In this document: positions 1-10,857 of the stretch, one piece after another
How positions within the stretch are numbered: position 1 is the first letter of the stretch
How the letters are laid out: every line of letters begins with the position of its first letter
Source of the DNA: Ambrosia x helenae
Lineage: Eukaryota; Streptophyta; Magnoliopsida; Asterales; Asteraceae
Direction of reading: 5' to 3'
NCBI GenBank assembly: GCA_030844895.1
Contig: CM061223.1
Location: 34,257,435 to 34,321,434 of the forward strand
DNA: 64,000 nt
The notes under the pieces: generated by a model
The model's database searches: none
What the model was told of the DNA's origin: nothing
What the model saw: the letters and a program-made list of their open reading frames with translations, nothing else
Made by a program: the position numbers and the translations under genes

Positions 1-93
1 ACATTAATGCGGTTAGTATTATTCTTTCCAATTCTGAGTATGAGCAGGAAACACATTCACAATCAAACTTTAAGGTTAAAAATTTGAAAAAAA

Positions 94-590
94 ATGTTTT
101 TTGAAAAGTTTTTCAGTGAAAGCTCTAATGAGGCCAAGGACAAGGGTGAGAAACTCAAATCTGCACCCTTTCCTTCGGCTTCAATGGACCCAGCTAAAAG
201 AGTGGTTTTAAATAAAAATCACCCACCAAGGGATGAGAGGTGGGAAAATTTTAAACATGTAAAAATCAATTTACCCTTACTTAATACCATTCAAGAAATT
301 CCTGCTCATGCTGGAAACTTAAAAGAGTAGATTACCCAGAATCGGCACAACAAGCTGCCAAAACAGTTTGATTTACCGGCACATGTGCGTGCCGCTTTGT
401 CTGGTACTTTTCCACCCAAACGCCAAGATCCGGGAGTGCCCCTTATTTCAATACAAATTGGGGAACTTAAAGTTGATCGGGCACTTCTAGATCTTGGAGC
501 TTGTGTTAGCATTCTTCCGGGAAGTATGTATGACCAATATGAATTTGGTCCTTTACAAAAAGGAAGGGCCCCGAAGGGCCCCGAGATGTG
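94..590 (+). pseudogene. Ty3/gypsy gag-protease remnant
   Basis: This is a fragment of a gypsy polyprotein covering the end of gag and the start of the aspartic protease. Two open stretches (94-330 and 385-590) lie in one frame and are separated by a single TAG at 328-330. The second carries ALLDLGACVSILP, a variant of the DLGASVNVLP-type active-site motif of plant Ty3/gypsy proteases, in which the D is the catalytic residue. The first has the lysine- and proline-rich stretch usually found just upstream. Homology stops near 590, so reverse transcriptase and integrase are missing. It is a dead, truncated copy. The family is clear from the motif; the lineage (Athila or Tat) is only an inference. 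Confidence 0.7.
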
Positions 591-986
591 CATATCTATC
601 TACTATTTTATTTTATCTTTTCTTTTATAAAACCAAACCTTTTTCAAAACTATTTTTATTAAAGAACCCCTCCATTTTATTTTCTTTTTAAAACCCGATT
701 AACTAGATGATGAAAGTTTGAGTAGGGGAAAGTGTGAATCCTGAAATACGATACTCAATACTTACCCTAGAAACTATACTACGCACGTCAGGTTCTCTAC
801 CTATGTGTTTGTTTTAGTTTCTGAAGTAATTATTGTTTACTTTATAAATCTAAAACTTTGTTAATGAGGATTTAGTAAAATCAGTCTTTTCCCCAAACCA
901 CTGTTTTGGGATTGTTAAATCAAAGTTTTTGGCACCGGGGAAATTGACATCTTTTTAATTGCTAAAGCCAAACGCATCAAAGTTTT

Positions 987-1004
987 TGGCGCCGTTGCCG
1001 GGGA
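987..1004 (+). promoter_or_regulatory. Primer-binding site, Asp-tRNA type, of a gypsy element
   Basis: TGGCGCCGTTGCCGGGGA matches the 18-base primer site, complementary to the 3' end of tRNA-Asp, found in many plant Athila-like gypsy elements. It implies that a plus-strand LTR ended just before 987. It does not belong with the protease remnant at 94-590, which lies upstream, so at least two gypsy fragments are juxtaposed. Confidence 0.55.
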
Positions 1005-1196
1005 ACACAACGGTTTTTAAAGAAAGACCCTAGTCACTTGATTGATCGGTTTATTTTTCTTTTTCATTTTTATTTTCACTTATTTTTCCTTTTGTTTTCG
1101 GTCTTCTTTATTTTTGTTTTTCATTTTATTTCTGCTTTATTTTCGATGATTGCGGTTGTTTCTAGTTTTTCTTGGCAGGTTTACTTCCGGATTGGC

Positions 1197-1297
1197 CATG
1201 GCCGTAAGGCCTTTGATTTTTGTTGTACGATACGGAATATGGAGGATAGTTAGAAGCTCATGGCCGTAAGGCCTTTGATTTTTGTTGTACGATACGG
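1197..1297 (+). repeat. Direct repeat of 39 bp, period 62
   Basis: A 39-base unit beginning CATGGCCGTAAGGCC and ending GTACGATACGG occurs at 1197-1235 and 1259-1297 without mismatch by eye. A shorter third echo (CATGGCCGTAAGGTACGG) lies near 1376. It looks like a local minisatellite in a retrotransposon leader. Confidence 0.8.
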
Positions 1298-2129
1298 CGA
1301 GACACAATAGAGAAGGAAGGAGATGCAGTGCACATCTTTTGAGAGCATAGATTAACCGCCATAACCCCTTGAAACATGGCCGTAAGGTACGGCGGTTATG
1401 AGAAAAAAAATGGAAAGTTGTTTGTCCAAGATATTTAAGCTAAAAACCTTCAACCCTAGTAGACATTTAGTCACCAAGGACGAATTTGAGCAAGCTTTTG
1501 GAGCATTTTGGAGTAAAAATCATCATTGTTTATCATCATTGATTCCTACTTTCGATTTCCATCAACATGTTCAGTATTATTATTTATGTTTTTGATTCGG
1601 TTCTTGTTACTATGAGCGGCTAAACATCTTGTAAGCACCTCCGGGTGTAAGGTTTAATTGTGAAACTTGAATCTAGTTTACTTTGGTTTATGGATTGTTT
1701 TTCATTTAGTTGAAGAATATTTGTGGTTTTCATCATTTAGACGAGTCACTTGTTTTCAATTGCTTATCTCTTTATCATTCACATTCGGTTTTTCTTGCAT
1801 CGTGAGTAGTTTGATAATTGGGAGGGTAAGTGATACTTGTGGGTTGGTAATTGAATTGGACAAGTTATTATTAAAAACTTGTGTTCGGTTATCACTTGAT
1901 TTGAACCATCCAACAAAACTATGTCTATGTAGTATCCAATCATTTAAACAAGAGTAGGGTGGATCATGAACCGGAAGCCTGGAGGGAATTACTTCCTTAA
2001 TATAATTGTTACATCGATCAATCGGACAGCGGCAGGACGTCGGCCCTTCTTTGGGTCGGCTGAATGTATGAGAGGGAGAGGAGGGGGAGTTGTTGTTTTA
2101 TTAAAAGTGTGATTACGGTGTGCACCTTA

Positions 2130-2367
2130 ATTCTCCTTTTTAAAAAACTAAAACTTACAATAAGCCTCCTTGTATTATTTATTAATACCTCCTTTATAAT
2201 ATAAATTAATTTACTATAAAGTCCATAACTATTATTTTATAAATAATATCCCACCTTAATGTGAACATATCTGATTTGTGTACCAACGTGTAACTCTTCA
2301 GATCGTACCGAGTTGGGTTACATTGACTTTAACTTTAATTACAATCGGACATACTATATGTCCAACA
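2130..2367 (-). mobile_element. LTR fragment of the copia-3 family
   Basis: The last roughly 240 bases resemble the right end of both copia-3 LTRs (near 36240-36453 and 50400-50627). Shared blocks are the CGTGTAACTCTTC and GATCGTACCG motifs and the terminal ACTATATGTCCAACA. The start of the fragment is vague. No partner LTR or TSD was found, so it is a truncated old copy. Confidence 0.6.
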
Positions 2368-2506
2368 AAATCAACCCAAATAATGTCTAGTTTATTAACG
2401 AATGAACCTAACATTCTTGCTTACACTTGTGCTTTATGTAGTGATCACATTTTCTCACCTTATTACCGTTCTAAGGCTGGCGGGTGTGAGGATAAGCCTT
2501 CAAGAG

Positions 2507-2603
2507 AGGACTACCCGTCACGTCAGCTGTCACGTCATTTAGGAAGGTAGTCCTTCACATGTAGACCAGCCAAGGGTGTGGGGATGATCCTCCTTGGCTA
2601 GTC
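2507..2603. repeat. Two adjacent short hairpins
   Basis: AGGACTACC (2507-2515) pairs with GGTAGTCCT (2546-2554). GACCAGCCAAGG (2564-2575) pairs with CCTTGGCTAGTC (2592-2603), one mismatch. The surroundings (2480-2760) are GC-rich with GGCCGACCC repeats. This may be part of a MITE, but no terminal repeats or TSD were found. Confidence 0.5.
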
Positions 2604-2925
2604 TTCCCCTTTTAGTTGATACATAGATACACACATTGGCCTATCTCGATTGTCCACATTCGGACGTTTTGGCCGACCCAGGCCCGGCGGAGGCGGTGTG
2701 GGATGTCCCGGCCGACCCAAGACGGGCCGAGGACGACACCAGCCAAACAAGGTAAAGCACTACTTAGTAAATACCCGGCGTGCTATAAATAATGAGGGGC
2801 CCGTGTTGGAACCATCATTTTTTTTTATCAACATAGTTAGGGGAGGTTTACAATGAAAACTTTCTTTATTTAAGGAAATGTTAGGTACCAAACATGCACA
2901 TAAAAAGAAAATGAGAAACGAAACA

Positions 2926-3025
2926 ATTATGTGGTTCGGTTTAAACGAACTTATGCCCACAAGGGTAATTAGGGTATTATGTGGTTCGGTCTAAACTGAC
3001 TTACGCCTACAAGGGCAACTAGGGT
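2926..3025 (+). repeat. Tandem duplication, 50 bp unit, two copies
   Basis: Copies at 2926-2975 and 2976-3025 both start ATTATGTGGTTCGGT and end AGGGT. They differ at a handful of positions, so the duplication is not recent. The remaining 2370-3350 stretch shows no gene; it also holds an A26 run at 3257-3282. Confidence 0.75.
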
Positions 3026-3354
3026 AGCTCTTTTTATTGAGTGATAATGATAATTTACAAGTATCATAGATGTATTTAAATACCTAACATATATCTTCAT
3101 ACTGAGAAAGATAGAAGGTATGAGACGAAATTTTATTTGATGTCCTTATCTTCACTATTTTTAGTTGATCGACCAGTCTTCAGTCTTCTAAAAATATATT
3201 CACCACCAGCTCTAAAAACCTAAACCTCCCACCCCACCTTCGCCTCCCCCCCTCTCAAAAAAAAAAAAAAAAAAAAAAAAAACCCTAACCCCCTTCATAC
3301 GATATCTAAAAATTAAACCGTAAAGTTAAACTCATTAAAAAAAACTAACTATAA

Positions 3355-3704
3355 GACCTAGTGTAGTGGGGCTCCATTGGGGCGTGGTTTTTAAAAATAA
3401 AGCCCCCCACACCGTTACGGGGGGGCTTTATATTGCAAAAATGTGTTTGGGCGTTACATGTATAGCGCCGGATGTTTTCAAGAGAGACCAATCAATGGGT
3501 GCCACCTAATACTCTCTCTCTCTTTTTTATTTTTTATTATTTTTTTTAATTTAAAAGATATAATAAAATATTAATAGGGGCTTTATAAATAAAGCCCCAC
3601 CACTACACCCCTTTTTCATTTTATCTCTCCATGCTGACTCAGCTGCCACGTGGACCAATCAGAAAGGGGGGCTTTATATATAAAGCCCCCCACTACGCAT
3701 GGTC
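3355..3704. mobile_element. Tourist/Harbinger-like MITE
   Basis: The 350 bp element has terminal inverted repeats GACCTAGTGTAGTGGGG on the left and GACCATGCGTAGTGGGG on the right (reverse complement), flanked by TAA at 3352-3354 and 3705-3707. A 3-base TAA/TTA TSD with short imperfect terminal repeats and no coding capacity is typical of PIF/Harbinger MITEs. Internal GGGGGCTTTAT/ATAAAGCCCCC pairs give more fold-back potential. Confidence 0.75.
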
Positions 3705-3807
3705 TAATAGTGAAATGCACTTCGCGTCAATTTAATGATCATTTCATTATGGTAATTGACAATTTATTCAAAAGTGTGCTATAATAGTGAAATGAACATG
3801 TGCATAC

Positions 3808-3846
<39 letters not shown>

Positions 3847-4501
3847 ATATAACAGCAAAATGCACATGTATATCAGACATGACATAATATAAACCATTTT
3901 TTATTTTTTTTTATTATTTTCAAAAAGATTAGCACTAAAAGAACATTTTGGTGTTTTTACTTTTATAATTTTTTTAGGTTATATAATATTTTTATTATTT
4001 TTTATTTTTTTGGTGGACCCAACCCGAACTAACCTGAACACGAATAAACCAAACCCAAACCGACCCAAACTTTAAATGGTTCGGTTATCGGGTCACTTTT
4101 CCTAACTAAAAAACTTGACCCGAAACACTGGAAACCCTAGGAAAAAACCCGAAAACAGCCCTTATCCTAATCCAGTGCAAACCACCGCGTGGAATACAAG
4201 AAAATATTATAAAATGTATTATTATTATTATTTTTATTTATTTATTTATTTTGGGTATGAACTATTCTTTTTTTTTTTGAACAATTATTTTCCTCTCCCA
4301 TTTTTTTACATCAATTCTTACACCTTTTTATTACATTTTTTTTTTTTTTTACCTTTTATGAGGCTTGAACTCCTAATTTCCCATTTAAACCCAAACACCT
4401 TTACCACGCCACCACAAAGGGTATGAACTACTCGGTGATGAATTTTTCATCATTGGAAGTCAATTTTCTTGTAGTATGGATAAGTTTTCTTAAACAACTA
4501 A
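3705..4501. other. Non-coding AT-rich stretch
   Basis: No gene is visible. The stretch contains a perfect (AT)n tract at 3810-3841, several T runs, and a block of AACCCGA/ACCCAAAC-type short repeats at 4015-4150. The open frame at 4115-4426 is only a translated T-rich run. Confidence 0.6.
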
Positions 4502-4796
4502 GGGGTTGTTTGTTTGATTAAGTGCTGAATTATTAAGAGGTATGAATGGTTAAGTGTTGAATCATTAAGTTGAACCTCTTAATGGTTAGTATTCTTGTCT
4601 CACATTGATAGGAGATTCTCATAAAGGTTCATCCTAGTTCAGTGCTTAACGGTTCAGCAACATCTCAAATCTTAATGGTTTAGCCTTAACCATTCCATTC
4701 AAAAGCTGAAACAAACGACCTGAATGCTGAATCATTCAGCGCTGAATGGTTCAGAGTCTTATTAAGAGGCTTATCAAACAACCCCCAATTTAATTA
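4502..4796. mobile_element. MITE-like inverted-repeat element
   Basis: The left end GGGGTTGTTTGTTTG is matched by the reverse complement of the right end (GGGGGTTGTTTGATAAG). The interior consists of repeated variants of GAATGGTTAAG/CTGAATCATTCAG, giving strong fold-back potential, with no coding capacity. No clean TSD was found, so the superfamily (hAT or Mutator) is open. Confidence 0.55.
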
Positions 4797-4956
4797 TTGG
4801 TGGAGTTATATTATACGTGTCAGTGTTATCCGATACCAATCTTTTTCTTGATAAATATAGTGTTACCAAAATTTCAAACCACCTCAATTTTATTTTTAAT
4901 TATTTTTTTTACAATAGGCCCCATTGGTTTATGAGAAAAAAACACTTGATTAAAAC

Positions 4957-5047
4957 TGTTGGATCAGTTATAATTTTCAACAAATTCTTATTACAAACAC
5001 TTTTTAAATTTATCAAAAGTAATTTGCTTAACGGAATAAGCGTAAGG
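4957..5047 (-). repeat. Left part of an old copia LTR split by the LINE
   Basis: TGTTGGATCAG at 4957 and the following 80 bases align by eye to the start of the copia-2 LTR, including TTTATCAAA and CGGAATAAG. The alignment stops exactly at the T run that is the LINE poly(A) tail. The matching right part resumes at 19568. AAAAC (4952-4956) recurs at 20093-20097 and is the probable TSD. Confidence 0.65.
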
Positions 5048-5072
5048 TTTTTTTTTTTTTTTTTTTTTTTTT
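5048..5072 (-). repeat. LINE poly(A) tail
   Basis: A 25-base T run on the plus strand is the A tail of the minus-strand LINE. AATAAA (TTTATT at about 5084-5089 on the plus strand) lies about a dozen bases upstream of the tail. Confidence 0.8.
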
Positions 5073-5164
5073 GAAAAGTGAACTTTATTAAAAAAATGCT
5101 AACGGTCCTTAAAACAAGGACCGAAAAAAAGGAACCCCTACAACATATACAACGGATACAATGC

Positions 5165-6551
5165 CTAATCCTTCCAAACTAAAATTTTAAACTTGGACCT
5201 AGCTTTTAACCAAAGGAAAGATAGAGACTTAACTTTGGCTAATATTTCAACAACTTTAGACTCAATGCCTCTAAAAATCTTATCATTCCGCGCACTTCAG
5301 ATAACCCACATTGTAACCATAACAATCCCTTGGACAATCTTTGTAGCTTCCTTATTTCGAATCACAGGAACTGTCCGCAACAAATCTTTAATGTTGAAAG
5401 CAAAGAGAGAGCCTAACTTACACCAGGACCCTATAGCCGACCATATACCAAGCGTATAGCCACAACCGGTGTAGAGGTGCAAAGACGTCTCGTCCTTAAC
5501 GTCACATAAGACACAAATGTCATCTGCAACAGTAATCTGCCTCCTACAAAGAGCAGCCTTCGTCGGAATCCGGTCCATTTCGAGACGGCAAATGAGAATT
5601 TTAACCTTGAGAGGGACCCAAGCGATCCATCTTATAAAGAATTGCCTCCCCTGCAAACGATCGGCCATCAAAAGCTTCTTAAAATCAGTCACTTTATAGC
5701 TTCCCACAGAATTACCATCCCACTGCCAACCATCCTTAGAATCAACTAGAGTAAAACCTTGCAGCCGTGTTAGAAGCTGAGCATATTCATTCAACTCAGG
5801 TTCCAACAATAAGGTTCTCTTCCAGCTGCAAATCAATCCGGCCGCCTCCTTGTCCCAAGAACTATGAACCGTGGTCTGTTTACTAACAGCCAATTGATAT
5901 AAACTAGGAAACTCGTCTTTAAAAGGAACATCAACTCGCCATTTATCCAAAAAAAAATCTCACATCTTTGCCATTCCCTACAACTCCTTTAAACTGACAG
6001 TTTATTTCCTGGACTGCATCGTTATTTTGTTAAGGTGAGTAACCATGGATTTCCATCCTCCCGACACGGTTCTATTACACGAAAGTATATCCCAATTGTT
6101 TTTCTTACCATGACAAGCATCAACAATCTTCCTCCAAAGGAAAGAACCTTCTACCTTATATCTCCAAACCCATTTGACAAGGAGGGACAAGTTAACATCG
6201 GTAAGTTTAGACACTCCTAAGCCGCCAAGTTTCTTAGGACTCGCAACCACATCCCAAGCCACCCAATGAATTTTTTTAATGTTCTCATCGCCCGCCCATA
6301 AAAATTGCTTCATAATAGTTTCCATATTTTCTATAACTTTCATCGGGGCCTTGTAAAAGCGACATATAATAAATCAACAAGCTAGAAAAAATAGACTTAA
6401 TAAGCGTTAAACGACCACCAATTGGAAGAGTCTTAGCTTTCCAAGACTTTAGCCTCGACTTGCATTTACCCACAACCGGGTCCCAATTCTGGATTCGATT
6501 CATATTAGCCCCAACTTTGATCCCAAGATAATCGAAAGGCATTGTACCATG
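5165..6551 (-). pseudogene. LINE RT thumb and C-terminal zf-RVT domain
   Basis: After the solo LTR the LINE protein resumes with MPFDYLGIKVGANMNRIQNW, the conserved PF.YLG segment after the YADD box. LKSWKAKTLPIGGRLTLIKS and GGLGVSKLTDVNLSLLVKWVW follow. The final part carries the zinc-binding domain of plant L1 elements: FFIRWIAWVPLKVKILICRL, then CRRQITVADDICVLC and the H.Y.GC spacing. A terminal TAG lies at 5165-5167. Frame changes occur near 6340 and 5950-6000. Confidence 0.82.
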
Positions 6552-7620
6552 CTTGCTGTCACACCCTCAAATTTCCACTTGCGGAGTTTTACCGCGAGGC
6601 GCATGACAAACCAGGATCCAAGTCAACGGTCACAATAAACAACTCTATATGAAGATACATGACATTCCAAAAAGACATAGTTTTCTTAAACTCAAAACCA
6701 GTAGCGGAAGCATTAGTCAAGTTACAAACCATAGACCCGAATGTACCAAGTGTTTATTACAAAACATGATCTAAACCTAGACGCCAATGCAGACCTGTGC
6801 GCCTAGTTCCATTTGTTGCTACCTTAGCGACCTGAGAAAAACATGCCAAAAAGACGTCAACATATAATGCTGGTGAGTTCACAGGTTTGTTCAATATGTT
6901 ACCAAGTGTTTACAAAACGTTTCCATGTCCATACTATATCAATGTTACCAAGTACGCTAGCTAGGCGTATGTTTTATTACTACTACGATTGGAAACCATT
7001 ACTAGACACGTTTAGCAATGTTTAGCATATGTTTAAGCAGCCCGAATGTTCAGCATGATACCAATGTTCCAGTTCGAGACAACATGCAACCGCCCGGCCC
7101 TCCAAGCCGACGAGTGGGGCAGGTCACGCCCAATAGATCTATCCACATTTCCCCCGTTGTGCATCCCCGCACATTCATGGTTTCCCCCGGGACTTTCAAA
7201 GATCGTATAGCAATACAAAGTTAAAAACCATAGTATGACATATGTTACCAAGTTAGTTTAGCGCATGTTTTCTCCCCCAAAAGTTAAAGCAGTAAAAGTG
7301 GGGCCGTGAACTCACCTTAGATAGCGTTCTTCGGTTACAAGTAAAAATGCTATGCCCTTGATAATCCCTCTACCGGAGATCTATCAAAATGTTCACATAA
7401 GTGTTCCGACTAATTACCATAAGGTTATCTAGTCCCCGATTGTCCAGATCGTAACCAAGTGTGTTTTAAAACGTGTTTAAATGTTTAACCGACACACTAG
7501 ACCGACCCGACATCCCGTTGGTGACCCATTACCTTAACTAATCAAGTACACATAGATTACACACAAGGTTCAAGCATAAAACACTTAGTTTGTATCAAAA
7601 ATCTCATTTCTGCATCAGAA

Positions 7621-7807
7621 CGGTCGAACCGGTCAGATTAAGTCTCCTTCGCCCGTTTTAAGTCTCCTTCGCCCGTTTTATGTTTCGTTCGACCGTTTGA
7701 TGCCTCCTTCGACCGTTCGACCACGTTCGCCCAGATTTTCCCAGGTTCGACCTTGGATTTTCTCCTTCGCCCACCCGATTGGTCGAAGGAGTCCAGGTTC
7801 GCCCCTG
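7621..7807. repeat. Second TTCG(A/C)CC array in the LTR transcribed part
   Basis: About eleven copies of the same heptamer, mostly in one direction, lie roughly 0.8 kb downstream of the TATA box. It includes a 20-base tandem duplication of the AGTCTCCTTCGCCCGTTTTA type at 7641-7680. The homologous stretch in the sister LTR is 44140-44330. Confidence 0.6.
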
Positions 7808-8583
7808 TTGTACAAATTTTCCTAAAAACGCTTCAAACACATTCGAAACACCTCGAAACATCATCAAACACAGCAGTCAAGTATGAATAACTTATCCCTA
7901 CAAAACCCCACCGATTTCCCCCAATAATACGTCCATTTCAGCCCTTTCCCAAAATGGTAAGAATTATGGAAACGTCACAATCATGCATGGATTCTTTACC
8001 CAATTTGGAAACTTTTGAAATCGATTCATATTCAACTTAAAATGCTCAGTTTGTCGAGTGTTTGATTTTCCTTATTAGTTCTATTGATCATAAATATCAT
8101 GCATCAAGTCTAGATTCGTTAAAACCCCCAAAATACCCACAATATCACCATCTATCCCATTCTAATCCCTAAACAACAATAACCTAGCATCAATAACAAT
8201 CCTATATTATGTTTCTATCATAGATACAGCAGCAAATCATTGAACAACTCATAACACCGCATAATACGCAAATTACATATGTTTATCATCATGAAAACCT
8301 ATGTTTAAATGATAAGGTTTTGATTTAGAAAGATGTTTAAAAGGTTTTTAATCATGAAAACACCCTTAGAACAGATCCGGACAATTAGGGTTAGATGAAA
8401 ACGAATTAAAATGCTTTAAAAAGGATTTAGGATCAAGAACACACCTTGGATTCTTGTTTAGATGTTGTAGATAGGTTAGATTATGAAAAAGAAGAGCAAA
8501 AACTCCTTCCTTAGTGATTAAAATCGTTTAGAGTGTTTTGAGACGGCTAGGGTTTGTGAAATGATGAAAAATGACAAAGTTTG

Positions 8584-8593
8584 GTATTTATAC
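8584..8593 (-). promoter_or_regulatory. TATA box of solo LTR I
   Basis: GTATAAATAC on the minus strand, with the downstream sequence ATGACAAAG... and AAACCCTAGCC, fits a plant core promoter inside the LTR. The same box occurs at 45104-45113 in the sister solo LTR. Confidence 0.65.
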
Positions 8594-8600
8594 TGATCCT

Positions 8601-8775
8601 CCTTCGCCCCCTGTAAGTGGTCGAAGGTAGCCTCCTTCGACCCTTCCACAGGGTCGAATGAGCCCTGTCCTGGTCGAAGGAAATTCTTTCAATTCCACAT
8701 CCCAGGTTCGCCCATTTACAAAGGGTCGAACCAAAACAAATTTCCTCCTTCGACCCCTCGAAGTGGTCGAACCAG
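8601..8775. repeat. Alternating TTCG(A/C)CC / GGTCGAA array upstream of TATA
   Basis: Nine copies of TTCGACC or TTCGCCC and its complement GGTCGAA, mostly alternating in direction, sit within about 175 bases just upstream of the LTR TATA box (minus-strand sense). Pairs such as GGTTCG...CGAACC can form hairpins. The position suggests a promoter element array; no bound factor is known to me. Confidence 0.6.
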
Positions 8776-9164
8776 AATCCATATTTATCTAGTTTTCCAG
8801 TTTGTCGTGTTTAGCGCATTCTAACATACCTTAACATATGAGTATGCAACCTTAGTCTATGTTTAACATATTTAAGCACAGATAATCATTTACACATCAT
8901 TTAAACACATCTATGTATATAATCCACCACACGACCCATAATCTACACATACACTTAATTAGTTCATGTAATGTCGCCAACAACGGAACCCGGTACTAGT
9001 GTATTACCAAAACGACTCCCAATGATCCTCCAGATCATTGAACCCTGGACAATCCTAACTTGACCCGACTTAACTAACCCAGTTAAGTCCGTTTATAAAC
9101 GTTTCTCGCTAAGGTAGACTTAGATGTTACTAAAATGTTTAAGCCAAATATGCCGGGTGTCACA

Positions 9165-10182
9165 CTTGCATCCGCACATTCTAGCCAGAAATTTTACCTC
9201 TTCTTCCGATCTATTAAGCCTAAAGATGTTCGATTTTTGAAGAGTTATTTTAAGACCGGAACAAATATGAAAAAGGCGGAGGAGGCGTAACGTATTCTGG
9301 AAGTTCCCCACGGACCATTTACCCAAAATGAGCGCATCATCCGCGTATAGAAGATGGGAAACAAGAGGACCGTTGCTACCAATTTCAATACCCACAAATT
9401 CGCCAACAACCAAGGCTTTATCTATCAAACATGTAAAAGCTTCCATGACGATTAGGAAAAGAAAAGGGATAACGGTTCACCTTGCCTTAAACCTTTCTCG
9501 CATTGAAAAATATATGTAGGCGAACCATTAACCAAAACAGAAGAACGGGCCGACTTCAAAATCCCTTCAATCCAAAGACACCAACGATCCCGTAAGCCCA
9601 TTTGTTTCATGATGGATATAAAAAAACACCAATCAACATTATCGTATGCTTTTTGAAAATCAGTCTTGAACATTAAGGCTTTATCTCCTCTCTTCTTCAA
9701 CCAAGATGTTATTTCATTGATAATTAACGGACCATCTAGAATGAATCGATCCGATAAGAACCCACTATGCGATTCTGAAATAATAAACTGCATCACGTTT
9801 TTAATTATATTTGCCAAAATCTTGGAGATAACTTTAGACATAATCCCAATCAACGTAATAGGCCTATAATCCTATAAATCAGTCGGGTTTTTAATCTCCG
9901 GTGTAAGAGTGATAAATGACGCACTATATCCGTGATTAATTGATCCCGTGCTATAAAACTGGGCCATTTAGTTAAAGAAATCATCCTCCAAAACGACCAA
10001 AATTTCTTTAAGAAAGAAAAATTAAACCCATCCGGGCCCGGTGCTCGATCTCCCCCGCATTCAAAAACCGCTTTTTTAATTTCTTCTTTTGAGAACTCAG
10101 CCACTAGCCCTTCTTTGTAATCGGCATCAATCACCTTCATATTACTGCAAATCATCAAAGGCCTACCTGAAACATTAGAAGC
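9165..10182 (-). pseudogene. LINE reverse transcriptase core
   Basis: The segment carries the non-LTR reverse transcriptase motifs in order on the minus strand: GGDRAPGPDGFNFSFLKKFW, then SGFLSDRFILDGPLIINE, FKTDFQKAYDNVDW (first catalytic Asp), GLRQGEPLS, and LLYADDALIL with the catalytic YADD at about 9347-9336. These are diagnostic of an L1-like LINE. The frame shifts near 9850-9900 and again near 9450, so it cannot make enzyme. It is bounded on the right by copia-1 (TSD GAAGC) and on the left by the solo LTR (TSD CTTGC). Confidence 0.88.
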
Positions 10183-10845
10183 TGTTGGATCAGTATTGCT
10201 CTTTGTATGAACTTGCTAGTGAACACTTAAGTATTTAGCAAGTTCTTTATCAGTTATAGCACAGCGAAATGTTTTAAGTTAAAGCTACACTTATCAACAG
10301 GAGTTATTACTCCCCCTGGATGTTTGATTAAAACTAAAGACAAGTATTTAATGAGAATCTAAGTATTGAATGAGAATGAATACTTAAACAGATTCTCAGT
10401 AAATGAAATGGAAATAACAATGATAAGCTTTGAAGGATTTCTGTATTAAAAATCAATGTCTAAAACAGAGGGATGAACCCATCTATTTATAGACTTTACA
10501 AATATATGAACCTTGCCAAAAAGCAAGTTCAGAAACAAGTTGCAGTCTTGGAACTTGTACATAAAGTTAAAGTAATACTAAACTAATAAACTACTGAAAC
10601 ATAAGGCAGTGGAAAGATTCTTGAACAAGTGCTGATGAATGACAAACTACTGATGAGTAGTTTGTCTTTAGTAGTTCTTCAGTGAACTGTCTGGTTTGGA
10701 CTTCAGAACTTCTGATGCATTTCTTCTTCAGTACTTGTAGAATCCTTCTTCAGTACTTTTGTCTTCTTTCTTCAGTAGTTCTATACTTAGAATATATTTG
10801 ACAGAAGCCAAAACTTTTCTAATTCTTTCTTCAGTAGTTCTAACA
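10183..10845 (-). repeat. Copia-1 3' LTR
   Basis: The LTR starts TGTTGGATCAG and ends TTCTAACA on the plus strand. It matches 18216-18837 well, but its last 42 bases (10804-10845) differ completely from the corresponding end of the other LTR. They instead resemble internal sequence just inside the element (10863-10890). The TATA box CTATAAATAG lies at 10483-10492, minus strand. Confidence 0.85.
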
Positions 10846-10857
10846 ATCTCCCCTGGA
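10846..10857 (-). promoter_or_regulatory. Copia-1 polypurine tract
   Basis: CCAGGGGAGAT on the minus strand directly precedes the 3' LTR. The same tract (CCAGGGGGAGAT) abuts the copia-2 3' LTR at 22743-22754, which supports the LTR boundary at 10845. Confidence 0.75.

Larger units (their letters stand above)
605..2129. other. Non-coding, probable gypsy LTR end and leader
   Basis: No coding region can be supported here. The stretch before 987 probably holds the end of a gypsy LTR and the part after it an untranslated leader, because an Asp-tRNA-type primer site lies at 987-1004. Open frames such as 1038-1253 and 1398-1595 are short, T-rich or without recognisable domains. A degenerate copy of the primer-site surroundings lies at about 919-945. 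Confidence 0.4.
6557..9164 (-). mobile_element. Solo LTR, 2.6 kb, probable Tekay-like gypsy, family I
   Basis: The element runs from TGTCACACCC to GGGTGTCACA and is flanked by the perfect 5-base TSD CTTGC (6552-6556 and 9165-9169). TG...CA ends, a 5-base TSD and no internal region make it a solo LTR left by recombination between two LTRs. On the minus strand it starts TGTGACACCCGG, as many Tekay/Del LTRs do, and has a TATA box at 8584-8593 followed by a leader-like sequence with AAACCCTAGCCGTC. It closely matches the solo LTR at 43089-45654. Open frames inside it are not genes. Confidence 0.85.

Noticed and set aside
4115..4426. Open frame of 103 codons in an F/Y-rich sequence
   Set aside because: It derives from T-rich low-complexity DNA and has no conserved motif.
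7621..8775. CRISPR-like repeat array (TTCGACC units)
   Set aside because: Units are only seven bases, alternate in direction, have irregular spacing and lie inside a plant LTR.
6557..9164. Long-TIR DNA transposon (TGTCACACCC...GGGTGTCACA)
   Set aside because: The 5-base TSD, TG/CA ends, an internal TATA box and a related LTR with purine tract at the right edge favour a solo LTR.
10800..10803. Ending both copia-1 LTRs at the shared ATTTGACA, giving a mismatched TSD
   Set aside because: Extending the 5' LTR to 18894 gives a perfect TSD (GAAGC) and restores the LINE frame; the shared stop point is where the 3' LTR end was replaced.
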